DNA of 64,000 bases from contig NZ_JBCMNM010000015.1 in the NCBI RefSeq assembly GCF_050459865.1, positions 78,571-142,570 of the forward strand. The letters run 5' to 3'. How positions within the stretch are numbered: the first letter of the stretch is position 1; every line of letters begins with the position of its first letter. Position numbers and translations under genes: made by a program. The stretch is from Rummeliibacillus pycnus_B (GTDB lineage: Bacteria > Bacillota > Bacilli > Bacillales_A > Planococcaceae). The notes below the pieces were generated by a model. That model saw only the letters and a list, made by a program, of their open reading frames with translations. It searched no databases and was not told where the DNA came from. Shown here piece by piece: positions 34,597 to 43,157 of the stretch.

Positions 34597-37239
34597 TTAT
34601 TGTTGTTTTTGAGTTTGATCAGTTGGAGTATACCCATTCAAACTGTTTGTATTAGCTTTATTCTTTCCATTGCCATTTGCGTTTCCGTTTCCATTTCCTC
34701 TTCCATTGCCGTTACCTTGATTTTGTTGCCCTGGTGGATTATTTTGGTCTGGATTCGTATTGTCACCATTACTATCTGTATTACCCTGATTGTTACCATC
34801 TGTTGGTGGATTAGGGTTTTCTGATTGATCAGGAGGCGTTGGAGTCTCTGATTGATCAGGTGGCGTTGGATCAGGTTCAGGAGTTGGTGCTTGTATCTGT
34901 ATAGATGTCGTTGCAGCATCACTTGTTTTGTCTCCAGCAACAGCTACGACAGAGAATAAATAGGTTTTGCCATCTTCTGCTCCATTATACGTAAACGAAT
35001 TAGAAGAAGTTTCAGTAAGTGCTTGAGAACCTCCACCATCGACTGAAACAGAGACTTTGAATTTTGGTGCTTGGTCTCCTGAAGCTTTATGAGACCAAGT
35101 TAAATTAATAGCTTTAGAATTGGCATCATAACTGGCTTTCAAACCAGTTGGTGCATTTAGCTTTTGATTATCTTTATTTTCAACTGGAGGAGTATATGAT
35201 ACAGGTTGTTGCCCTTTTACATATAACTCATTACCTACTCGAACAACAGAATTTGGTTGTTGGAAATTAGGAGTTTGCGTATATGCTGAAATTTGTGACA
35301 TAACGGTTCTAAATAATTGCTGAGGAAGAACACGTTCTGCGCTGGTAGTAATTGGGACTTTGTAATCTGCATATCCACTCCAAACAGCAATAGAGTATTT
35401 GGATGTATATCCAGCAAACCATGAATCTGGAACAGCTGAGTCAGGAAGTCCATAATCACTGAATTGTTGAGAACTATAGTTAGTTGTACCAGTTTTACCT
35501 GCAACATCTAAACCAGGAATTCCAGCAGCAGTACCGGATGCACCGTATTTATAACCTACTACATCACGTAACATATCTGTCACCATATAAGCTGTATAAT
35601 CGCTCATTGCAGGTACAGGGTCTGGTGTGTAGGATTTAGCTGTTTTTCCATCACGATAGACAATTTTCTTAATAGCATGTGGTTTTGTATAAATACCATT
35701 ATTACCAAATGCAGCATAAGCACCTGCCATTTCAATTGGAGATAGGGTAATTTTACCACCACCGATTGCATCAGATTCCGTAATGTTATTCGCATCAATA
35801 CCAAGATTTTTTACAAATGCTTTCGTTTTATCCGTACCGACTTCTTTGAACGTTTTAACAGCAGGGATATTACGAGAATTATATAAAGCTTGTCGAATCG
35901 TTATTGTACCTTTGTATTGATGGTCAAAGTTATTAATTTGTTGATCAGTACCTGTATAGGTCATTGGTTCATCCACAATTGTTTTACCTGTAGACCATTT
36001 TAGATTTTCAATTGCTGGGCCATAATCGATTAATGGTTTCATGGTAGAACCAGGTTGTCGATTAGTTAATGCTTCCGCATAGTTAAATCCACGTTCAGGA
36101 CCGTAATCACGTCCACCACCAACTGCAACAATTGCGCCAGTTTGCGTATCAATAACTGAAAGACCTGCTTGTATATCTTTTGTAGGGAAGTTGGCAGCAT
36201 TATTCATCGTTTTTTCGACGATTTTTTGAGCATTAGGATCTAATGTTGTATAAACATTAACACCTTCTTCTAATGCTTTCTCATCACCATTCTCCGCTAA
36301 TTCTTTTAATACGACATCGATATAGGCATCATATTTGGATGTAGAAGCGGTTTTTCGTTTGCTTTCAGGAAGAAGCCCTTTTTTAACATCCACTTTTTGT
36401 GCAGCTTCCATTTGTTCTTTGGTAATTTTTTTATGTTGGTACATTAAACCTAAAACAATATTACGTCGTTTTTCTGCACGTTCAGGATTTTTAAAAGGAT
36501 TGTATGCGTTTGGTGCTTGTGGCATACCAGCTAAAAGTGCTTCTTCATCTAAGGTTAAGTCTTTTAAATCTTTACCATAGAAGTATTTTGCTGCAGTACC
36601 GAAACCATAAATACGACCAGACATTAAGACTTTGTTAAAGTACATTTCAAAAATTTCTTCTTTTGAATATTCACGTTCAAGCTGAACTGATAAATAAGCT
36701 TCTTGTGCCTTACGTTTTAATGTCTTCTCACCAGTTAAAAATGAGTTCTTAATTACTTGCTGGGTTAATGTACTACCGCCTTGTGCGCCAAATCCATATC
36801 GGAAGTTGGCTAAAACTGAGCCGCCTAAGCGAATAAAGTCTATCCCATGGTGTTCGAAGAAACGAGAATCTTCTGTTGCGATAATCGCATCTCTCATTCC
36901 AACTGGGATATCTTCATAATTGACATGTTCCCGTTGTTGATCACCCATAGTATAGAATACTTTGCCATTTGCATCATAGAATTTTGATGATACTGGGTCT
37001 TTTAATAATTCTTCATCTAATTTTGGTGCTTGTGCAGCATAAATTGCAAAAACAGTTGCACCTATTGCAAATATTGCAATGAATAAAGCCAAAATGGCTA
37101 TGATTATCTTTTTAATCAAAGAACGTTTTGGTCCTTTGGGGCCTTTTGGTTCTCTTGGTCCTTTATTCTTTGTATGTCGTCTTCTCTGTTGTTCTTCTAG
37201 TTGCTTTCGTTGTTGCCGAGAATTAACTTCTTGATCCAC
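34597..37239 (-). CDS. ponA: class A penicillin-binding protein PBP1
   Basis: An 880-residue bifunctional peptidoglycan synthase. A basic cytoplasmic tail and one membrane segment (about 44-70) precede the GT51 glycosyltransferase with EDSRFFEHHG (about 117) and GGSTLTQQ. The transpeptidase has STMK (about 397), SRN (about 453) and KTG (about 581). Residues 690-780 form a fibronectin type III domain. The last 95 residues are of very low complexity, rich in P, N, G and Q, and are the least conserved part. GTG start at 37239 behind GAGGAGA. recU lies upstream, as usual. Confidence 0.95.
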   Translation of the reverse strand: MDQEVNSRQQRKQLEEQQRRRHTKNKGPREPKGPKGPKRSLIKKIIIAILALFIAIFAIGATVFAIYAAQAPKLDEELLKDPVSSKFYDANGKVFYTMGDQQREHVNYEDIPVGMRDAIIATEDSRFFEHHGIDFIRLGGSVLANFRYGFGAQGGSTLTQQVIKNSFLTGEKTLKRKAQEAYLSVQLEREYSKEEIFEMYFNKVLMSGRIYGFGTAAKYFYGKDLKDLTLDEEALLAGMPQAPNAYNPFKNPERAEKRRNIVLGLMYQHKKITKEQMEAAQKVDVKKGLLPESKRKTASTSKYDAYIDVVLKELAENGDEKALEEGVNVYTTLDPNAQKIVEKTMNNAANFPTKDIQAGLSVIDTQTGAIVAVGGGRDYGPERGFNYAEALTNRQPGSTMKPLIDYGPAIENLKWSTGKTIVDEPMTYTGTDQQINNFDHQYKGTITIRQALYNSRNIPAVKTFKEVGTDKTKAFVKNLGIDANNITESDAIGGGKITLSPIEMAGAYAAFGNNGIYTKPHAIKKIVYRDGKTAKSYTPDPVPAMSDYTAYMVTDMLRDVVGYKYGASGTAAGIPGLDVAGKTGTTNYSSQQFSDYGLPDSAVPDSWFAGYTSKYSIAVWSGYADYKVPITTSAERVLPQQLFRTVMSQISAYTQTPNFQQPNSVVRVGNELYVKGQQPVSYTPPVENKDNQKLNAPTGLKASYDANSKAINLTWSHKASGDQAPKFKVSVSVDGGGSQALTETSSNSFTYNGAEDGKTYLFSVVAVAGDKTSDAATTSIQIQAPTPEPDPTPPDQSETPTPPDQSENPNPPTDGNNQGNTDSNGDNTNPDQNNPPGQQNQGNGNGRGNGNGNANGNGKNKANTNSLNGYTPTDQTQKQQ

Positions 37240-37274
37240 AACATTCTCCTCACTTTCTCATAACTACGATCAAG

Positions 37275-37880
37275 TTATGGTAGCAATTGTGTTATTGCTT
37301 TTAAATAATCTAGTCTAGGAACATAGCCTGGCTGAATTTCAATTGCCTGTCCCTCAAACTCACTTAGTGGAATAGACTTTCTTCCACCCTTTAACATTCT
37401 ATTCCATGCTGATAACAGCATTTCTAAAGGTACTACAAAATATCGCTCTAAGGAAGAGAAACGTACAATTATAAAACAAATTCCCTTCTGTTTAGCAGAT
37501 GATTCCATATGTGCGACTTGGTGCGGATGAACATTTTTCAATGGAAAAGATGTTTTGTTTTCTGTTTCTTTTGCATCAAAATCAATGTAGTAACCATTAA
37601 AGACACCATTGTAGTCGGTTGTTGATGGTGTTCGGAAATACGCCTCGCGAATTACAGCAGCACTTCTTGATGGGTACTCTACTTTGACGATTTGAATTGG
37701 AACAGGTTTCTTATGAATAACTGCAATTCCTCTTTGTAGATAAAATTCATTTGTCCCATCGATTTCTTCTTCAAGGGTTTTCCCACGATTACTATAAGAT
37801 AAATCTTTCTTTTTTAAAAGATTGGTCTCATTTTTTGATGTGGGCGTGTATTTTTTTCCATTAGGATAACGAATAGTCAT
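37275..37880 (-). CDS. recU: Holliday junction resolvase RecU
   Basis: A 201-residue RecU, the Gram-positive Holliday junction resolvase that also modulates RecA. SNRGKTLEEEI opens the nuclease fold, and the catalytic acidic residues lie in YNGVFNGYYIDFDAKET. HPHQVAHM follows. The recU-ponA pair is the conserved Firmicutes arrangement linking chromosome segregation and cell-wall synthesis. Confidence 0.95.
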   Translation of the reverse strand: MTIRYPNGKKYTPTSKNETNLLKKKDLSYSNRGKTLEEEIDGTNEFYLQRGIAVIHKKPVPIQIVKVEYPSRSAAVIREAYFRTPSTTDYNGVFNGYYIDFDAKETENKTSFPLKNVHPHQVAHMESSAKQKGICFIIVRFSSLERYFVVPLEMLLSAWNRMLKGGRKSIPLSEFEGQAIEIQPGYVPRLDYLKAITQLLP

Positions 37881-38053
37881 TATAACACCTCATCTGCATT
37901 TTATAATACCATAAATCGAGCAAGTTTTTTGATGAGAAATTCATGAGAAATAAGCAGAAAAATTAAACTATTATCGTCGAATCAGCACTTGTTTTGTCCT
38001 CTATAAAGGATTTGTTATTAGAACCTTGAAAAAGTATAGCAGGAGGCGATATT

Positions 38054-38230
38054 ATGCGAAAAATAAACAAGCTTATTACTTTAATTGAAATGGTAGACGA
38101 ACTTTTACAAAACAGAGTGAACCATGAAGAAGAAATGTATAGTAAGACACTTGAAAAGAATATTACAACTGTAGCAAACCGCCTTGATTTAATAGAACAA
38201 CAAAAGGAATATTTGTTCGCTTTAAAGTAG
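38054..38230 (+). CDS. small hypothetical protein, 58 residues
   Basis: A short ORF, MRKINKLITLIEMVDELL to EYLFALK, with a perfect AGGAGG at 38041-38046 seven bases before its ATG. It is predicted to be helical, amphipathic and soluble. It is divergent from recU and upstream of yppE. I do not recognise it. The strong ribosome-binding site is the main support. Confidence 0.65.
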   Translation: MRKINKLITLIEMVDELLQNRVNHEEEMYSKTLEKNITTVANRLDLIEQQKEYLFALK

Positions 38231-38300
38231 TGAAATGATATCTTTTTTGATACACTTATAAATAAGTAAAAGAAGTAAATGAAAAATGGAGATGTGTGTA

Positions 38301-38666
38301 ATGTTACAAACTTTAACAGAAGAATTATTAGAAGAGTGCATAGAATGTTGGCAGCGATTTCTGAAAATGAGAGAAACTGACACATCTCCAGATTTTTTTA
38401 ATGAAGTAAAGCCACACGCTGATGTATACCATGAAAAACTTCTTACTTGGCAAAACGAAGTGGAATACTGGATAGAAGCTAACAAACCAAAGCATATGCA
38501 TAAAATTCAGATCGTAAATGCTGTAGATGCAATGGATCAGTTTATTGTACAATCTTTTTATCAAAAAACGAGTAAAAAACGATTATATCAATCGATTCAA
38601 TCGGTGACATATACGCTAGAAACATTGCAACGTATTTTACAAAAGGATGAATCAAATGTTGAGTAA
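38301..38666 (+). CDS. yppE: DUF1798 protein YppE
   Basis: A 121-residue, all-helical protein of the DUF1798/YppE family, with DFFNEVKPHADVYHEKL and the C-terminal YQSIQSVTYTLETL. The family has no known reaction. The start at 38301 lies nine bases after GGAG; an ATG at 38286 is in the same frame but without a site. It overlaps the start of mrfA, as yppE precedes yprA-yprB in related genomes with few genes between. Confidence 0.8.
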   Translation: MLQTLTEELLEECIECWQRFLKMRETDTSPDFFNEVKPHADVYHEKLLTWQNEVEYWIEANKPKHMHKIQIVNAVDAMDQFIVQSFYQKTSKKRLYQSIQSVTYTLETLQRILQKDESNVE

Positions 38667-40938
38667 AAGACTATCTATCGAAGAATTATTGCAAGAATGG
38701 CAATCTAGCTCTGAAATGCAAGACCGTATAGAATACGTGCATACAATTCCATCTCAACCAGCTAAATTAGTCGATTTCCCTGCTAACTTACATCCGTCTC
38801 TTATTAAGGCATTACACAAGAGAGGCATCAATCAACTGTACTCTCATCAAAGGGAAGCGTACGAATATGCTACAAATGGTCAATCTTTTACTGCTGTAAC
38901 ACCAACTGCTTCTGGTAAATCACTATGCTATCATTTACCAGTTTTACAAGCCATATTAGAAAATAGTTCATCTAGAGCATTATATTTGTTTCCAACAAAA
39001 GCCCTTGCTCAAGATCAAAAAAGTGATTTAAATAAATTAATTGAGGAAAGTGGAGAAGAAATTTTAAGTTATACATATGATGGAGATACTGCACCTGGTA
39101 TTCGACAAAAAGTTCGTAAAGCAGGACATATAGTGATGACCAATCCAGATATGCTACATTCAGGAATATTGCCACATCATACAAAATGGGTTTCACTTTT
39201 TGAAAATTTACAGTATATTGTCATAGATGAATTGCATACGTATAAAGGGGTATTTGGTTCACATGTAGCACATGTTCTAAGACGTCTTTTACGAATTTGC
39301 GATTTTTATGGAAGCCATCCTGTTATTGTATGCACATCAGCTACAATAAAAAATCCAAAAGAATTAGCAGAAAACCTAACAAATACAAAACATCAATTAA
39401 TCACTGAGAATGGAGCTCCAACTGGAAAGAAAACATTTCTATTTTATAATCCTCCGATCATCCATCCTACTTTTGGCGTTAGAAGAAGTGCCATTTTAGA
39501 AGTAAGGGATTTAGCGAAAGAATTATATAATTCGAAAATCCAAACCATAATTTTTGCTAAAAGTAGAGTACGTGTTGAAATGCTTGTCACTTATATGAAG
39601 TCACTTACAGCGAAGAAAATTCAGGATGAGACCATTCGAGGGTATCGAGGCGGTTATTTACCATCTGAACGACGTGTTATAGAAAAAGGATTACGTGATA
39701 GCACTATACAATGTGTTGTTTCAACGAATGCGTTAGAATTGGGTGTTGATATCGGCCAATTACAAGCATGTATTATGACGGGCTACCCTGGTAATATAGC
39801 AAGTGCATGGCAACAAGCAGGACGTGCAGGTAGAAGACAAGATGATGCGTTGATCATTTACGTTGCTCAATCTACAGCATTAGACCAATATATAATCAAA
39901 CATCCACAGTATCTATTTGAAAGTTCACCTGAAGAGGCAAGAGTATATCCAGAAAATATGTTAATCCTTATGGACCATTTAAAATGTGCCTCGTTTGAAT
40001 TACCATTTGGGGTAGAGGATACGTATGCAGAATTTGAAGTACAAGATTTCTTGGAATATTTACAAGAAGAAGGCGTACTATTAAAAACATCAGATAAATG
40101 GCATTGGATGAGTGATAGTTTTCCTGCACATAACATTAGCCTAAGATCAGCATCCCAAGAAAATGTAGTGATTATTGATCAATCCATTCCAGCAAATACA
40201 AAAGTAATTGGTGAAATGGATCGTTATAGTGCCTTAACATTACTTCATGAGGAAGCTATCTATTTACATCAGGGAATACAATTTCAAGTGGAGAAATTAG
40301 ATTGGGATGAAAAAAAGGCCTTTGTACGTGAAGTAGATGTTGATTATTTTACAGATGCCAATCTAGCAGTAGAACTGAAAGTAATTAGTGAAGATAAAAG
40401 TAGAAAAATTGGACATGCAGAAGTAGCATTCGGTGATATTATGACACTCGCTACAGCTACAATTTTCAAAAAAATACGATTTGGAACACATGACAATATT
40501 GGAAGCGGTCCAATCCATTTGCCTCCAGAAGAACTTCATACAAGTGGGACTTGGCTATCATTTGACCAACCAGAGCATTGGAAGGAAGACGATTTAACAG
40601 CGGCTATGACAGGGGTTGCTTATGCAATGAATAGTTTTATACCACTATTTATCCAAAGCGATCGTAGCGATGTCCATGTTGTACCACAAGTGAAAGCGAC
40701 ACATTCAGAAAAGCCAACCTTTTTTGTATATGATCGTTATCCAGGTGGAATTGGCTTAAGTGAACGTGTGTATGATTTATGGGAGGATCTACTACATCAT
40801 GTCTTTGAACATGTTGTTAGTTGTTCATGTCAAAATGGCTGCCCATCATGTATAGGAGCACAAGATTTGATTGGTGATGGAAAAAAACAAGTATTAACCT
40901 TTTTAAAATCAATTTTATTAGCAGAGTTGGATGATTAA
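38656..40938 (+). CDS. mrfA: mitomycin repair factor A, SF2 helicase (YprA)
   Basis: A 760-residue DEAD/DEAH-like helicase with a C-terminal DUF1998 (MrfA) domain. Walker A is TPTASGKS (about 82-89), the DExH box is DELH (about 191) and motif VI is QQAGRAGRR. The zinc-type cysteines are in CSCQNGCPSC (about 723-732). In B. subtilis it works with MrfB in a repair pathway for mitomycin C damage that is independent of UvrABC. The start at 38656 is eight bases after AAAGG; ATG 38647 would be too close. mrfB begins at the next base after its stop. Confidence 0.93.
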   Translation: MLSKRLSIEELLQEWQSSSEMQDRIEYVHTIPSQPAKLVDFPANLHPSLIKALHKRGINQLYSHQREAYEYATNGQSFTAVTPTASGKSLCYHLPVLQAILENSSSRALYLFPTKALAQDQKSDLNKLIEESGEEILSYTYDGDTAPGIRQKVRKAGHIVMTNPDMLHSGILPHHTKWVSLFENLQYIVIDELHTYKGVFGSHVAHVLRRLLRICDFYGSHPVIVCTSATIKNPKELAENLTNTKHQLITENGAPTGKKTFLFYNPPIIHPTFGVRRSAILEVRDLAKELYNSKIQTIIFAKSRVRVEMLVTYMKSLTAKKIQDETIRGYRGGYLPSERRVIEKGLRDSTIQCVVSTNALELGVDIGQLQACIMTGYPGNIASAWQQAGRAGRRQDDALIIYVAQSTALDQYIIKHPQYLFESSPEEARVYPENMLILMDHLKCASFELPFGVEDTYAEFEVQDFLEYLQEEGVLLKTSDKWHWMSDSFPAHNISLRSASQENVVIIDQSIPANTKVIGEMDRYSALTLLHEEAIYLHQGIQFQVEKLDWDEKKAFVREVDVDYFTDANLAVELKVISEDKSRKIGHAEVAFGDIMTLATATIFKKIRFGTHDNIGSGPIHLPPEELHTSGTWLSFDQPEHWKEDDLTAAMTGVAYAMNSFIPLFIQSDRSDVHVVPQVKATHSEKPTFFVYDRYPGGIGLSERVYDLWEDLLHHVFEHVVSCSCQNGCPSCIGAQDLIGDGKKQVLTFLKSILLAELDD

Positions 40939-42198
40939 ATGTCATATGAAAATAAAATCCTTCAAATGAAGAAGATGTTAAAAAAGGCACCAAAAACGGA
41001 ACAAGACGAAAAAAAGATGTTTAAAAAGCCCGCAGTACCAATATATGCGAAACAATGGGAAGAAGCAGGGTTGAAAAGAATCGATAACGATTATGGGACA
41101 GTCTTTTTGATTGAAAAACACTATTCCGTAGACTATCAGCATGGAGATTTTCGCTTAGGTGAACTTTATGATGCATTTCAATTATGGAAAAGCTGTAATG
41201 ATCAGCATCCAATTGCATTAACGAATGCTACCAATTTAGTGTTTTATGATACTGAAACTACCGGCTTAAAGGGTGTTGGTACTCAGATTTTTTTAAACGG
41301 GATATTAGAAGCAGGACAAAGTGGGTTTGTCTTAAAACAATATGTATTAGCAGACCCAAGCCATGAAGTTGCATTTTTGTGGGAATCAAAACTTTGGCAG
41401 GAAAATAAAACGATTGTTACCTATAATGGTAAAAGTTTTGATTGGCCACAATTACAAACTCGCTGGACTTTGCATAAAAAAGATTTGCCTAAGCTGCCTG
41501 AACAAAAACAAATCGACTTGCTACATGGCTCAAAGCGGATATGGAAAAATGATTTATCTCGTATGAAACTTTCACAAGTGGAAGAAGAAAAACTGGGATT
41601 TCACCGTGTAGGAGATGTTCCAGGTTATCTTGCACCGATTATCTATTTAGATGCAGTAAAAAGCGGTGAGCCTAGTGCTTTGTTAAAAGTACTTGAACAC
41701 AATGAATATGATTTATTATCTCTGATTACCTTGTACATTCAGGCAACAAAATTATTATGTGAAGGAATACAAGAAGAGTCTGCTACAACTTATACAAATA
41801 TCGGGAAATGGTATGGAGATTTATCTAATACTGTAAAAAGTGGGGAACTACTAGAACAAATAACACGTCAATATAATAACAATGAGACAGGATATGCATA
41901 TTATCACTTAGCATTTCATCAAAAAAAGCAGCAAAACTTTGAGAAAGCGTATTATTCATTTAATCATGCTATTCCTTATATTGAAGAACGTCAGCAAATT
42001 ATTGCTTATATAGAATTAGCTAAAATTGACGAACACCGTAATCAAAATTATGAACAAGCGATTTATTATACGAATCAGGCATATCTACTTGTACAAAAAA
42101 GCTTTTTATGGAAAGCTGAACAAAAACATAAAAAGTTGATTGAATTAGAAAAAAGACGTGTGCGAAACGAAAAAAAACAAATATTGCACGGGAAATAA
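40939..42198 (+). CDS. mrfB: mitomycin repair factor B, DnaQ-like exonuclease (YprB)
   Basis: A 419-residue protein with an RNase H-like exonuclease domain, opened by VFYDTETTGLKG (about residue 100), continuing with TYNGKSFDWPQL and ending at HNEYDLLSL. The C-terminal third is TPR-like (YYHLAFHQKKQQNFEKAYYSF). In B. subtilis MrfB is the nuclease partner of MrfA. Adjacent start and stop codons point to translational coupling. Confidence 0.9.
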   Translation: MSYENKILQMKKMLKKAPKTEQDEKKMFKKPAVPIYAKQWEEAGLKRIDNDYGTVFLIEKHYSVDYQHGDFRLGELYDAFQLWKSCNDQHPIALTNATNLVFYDTETTGLKGVGTQIFLNGILEAGQSGFVLKQYVLADPSHEVAFLWESKLWQENKTIVTYNGKSFDWPQLQTRWTLHKKDLPKLPEQKQIDLLHGSKRIWKNDLSRMKLSQVEEEKLGFHRVGDVPGYLAPIIYLDAVKSGEPSALLKVLEHNEYDLLSLITLYIQATKLLCEGIQEESATTYTNIGKWYGDLSNTVKSGELLEQITRQYNNNETGYAYYHLAFHQKKQQNFEKAYYSFNHAIPYIEERQQIIAYIELAKIDEHRNQNYEQAIYYTNQAYLLVQKSFLWKAEQKHKKLIELEKRRVRNEKKQILHGK

Positions 42199-42255
42199 TG
42201 AGAATAAATTTGCTAATCAATGGAAGTATCTTCGATAAATTCGACAAAAATGTGT

Positions 42256-42261
42256 TATAAT
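42256..42261 (+). promoter_or_regulatory. minus-10 element of gpsB
   Basis: TATAAT preceded by TGTGT, 36 bp before the gpsB start. No strong minus-35 at the usual spacing; TTCGAT at 42231-42236 has a 19-base spacer. Confidence 0.4.
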
Positions 42262-42296
42262 TATAAGACCTATGTATATATGGAAGGAAGATGAAT

Positions 42297-42617
42297 ATGG
42301 AGATTAAATTATCTGCTAAAACGATTTTAGATAAAGATTTTAAAACAGGTATAAGAGGATATAGTCAAGATGAAGTCGATCAATTTTTAGATGTCATCAT
42401 CCAAGACTATGAATCTTTTGAAAAAGAATTAGCAAAAAAACAACAAGAAATAGATATGTTAAAAAGTGAGCTGAAAACGGCACAATCACAAACACCATCA
42501 CAAGAAACAAGACGTCAAGTTCAATCTTCAGCTTATGCTAGCAATACAAATTTTGATATTTTAAAACGCATTGCCAATTTAGAAAAGCATGTTTTTGGCG
42601 ATAAACTGTATGATTAA
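42297..42617 (+). CDS. gpsB: cell-cycle protein GpsB
   Basis: A 106-residue DivIVA-like protein that moves PBP1 between side wall and septum. The N-terminal domain has FKTGIRGYSQDEVDQFLD, followed by a coiled coil and a Q/T/S-rich linker, and the C-terminal trimerisation helix NFDILKRIANLEKHVFG. The start at 42297 is set by AAGGA about eight bases upstream; ATG at 42291 would be too close. Its partner PonA is in this window. Confidence 0.94.
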   Translation: MEIKLSAKTILDKDFKTGIRGYSQDEVDQFLDVIIQDYESFEKELAKKQQEIDMLKSELKTAQSQTPSQETRRQVQSSAYASNTNFDILKRIANLEKHVFGDKLYD

Positions 42618-42647
42618 TCTTTGTTTCACAATTTCTTCACGAAACGC

Positions 42648-42676
42648 TTGAAAAGAAAAAAAAATAGATATATAAT
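42648..42676 (+). promoter_or_regulatory. promoter of rnpB
   Basis: TTGAAA (42648-42653), a 17-base spacer and TATAAT (42671-42676). Transcription would begin about seven bases before the RNase P 5' end. Confidence 0.85.
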
Positions 42677-42683
42677 AGTCAAG

Positions 42684-43091
42684 TCATCATAAAAGAACAG
42701 GTAATCGCTGCAACGCTTGACGTTGTTGAGGAAAGTCCATGCTCGCACGGATCTGAGATGACCGTAGTGATCGTGCTTAGCGAATAAATAAGCTAAGGCA
42801 GTCTAATGGCTGACGGCGGGAGGAAAACCTAAGTCCTTTGGATATGGTTGAAACTCTCTGAAAGTGCCACAGTGACGAAGCTGTTATGGAAACGTAACAG
42901 GTGGAACGAGGTAAACCCCACGAGTGAGCAACCCAAATTATGGTAGGGGCGTTCTCCTGAAGGAAATGAATGGATGGAGAGACGAAAGTATTATTATTTT
43001 CGTAGATAGATGATTACTACCCAATCGTACAAGGCGTGAGCCGTTATAGTACTTGGGCACAAAACATGGCTTATGGTCTTTTAATGATGCT
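42684..43091 (+). ncRNA. rnpB: RNase P RNA, Bacillus (type B)
   Basis: The catalytic RNA that trims tRNA 5' leaders. Type B hallmarks occur in order: GAGGAAAGTCCATGCTCGCA, CAGTCTAATGGCTGACGG, GAAAGTGCCACAGTGACGAA, GTGGAACGAGGTAAACCCC, GAGCAACCCAAATTATGGTA, GTAGATAGATGATTACTACC and ACAAAACATGGCTTA. Segment 42684-42697 pairs with 43076-43090, forming P1 and fixing both ends. Promoter and terminator frame it exactly. Location after gpsB is the same as in B. subtilis. Confidence 0.97.
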
Positions 43092-43105
43092 TAACATGAA
43101 TAGTC

Positions 43106-43137
43106 AGGCTCTCCAGTAAATGGAGAGCCTTTCTTTT
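43106..43137 (+). terminator. terminator of rnpB
   Basis: AGGCTCTCC (43106-43114) pairs with GGAGAGCCT (43122-43130), followed by TTCTTTT. Confidence 0.93.
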
Positions 43138-43157
43138 AGGATATGGTGATAATAACG

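Noticed and set aside
34600..34824. Plus-strand hydrophobic ORF opposite the end of ponA
   Set aside because: It is the complement of the N/G/Q-rich PBP1 tail, which reads as I/V/L codons on the other strand.
37963..38485. Minus-strand ORFs between recU and mrfA
   Set aside because: They oppose the small ORF at 38054 and yppE, which have proper ribosome-binding sites.
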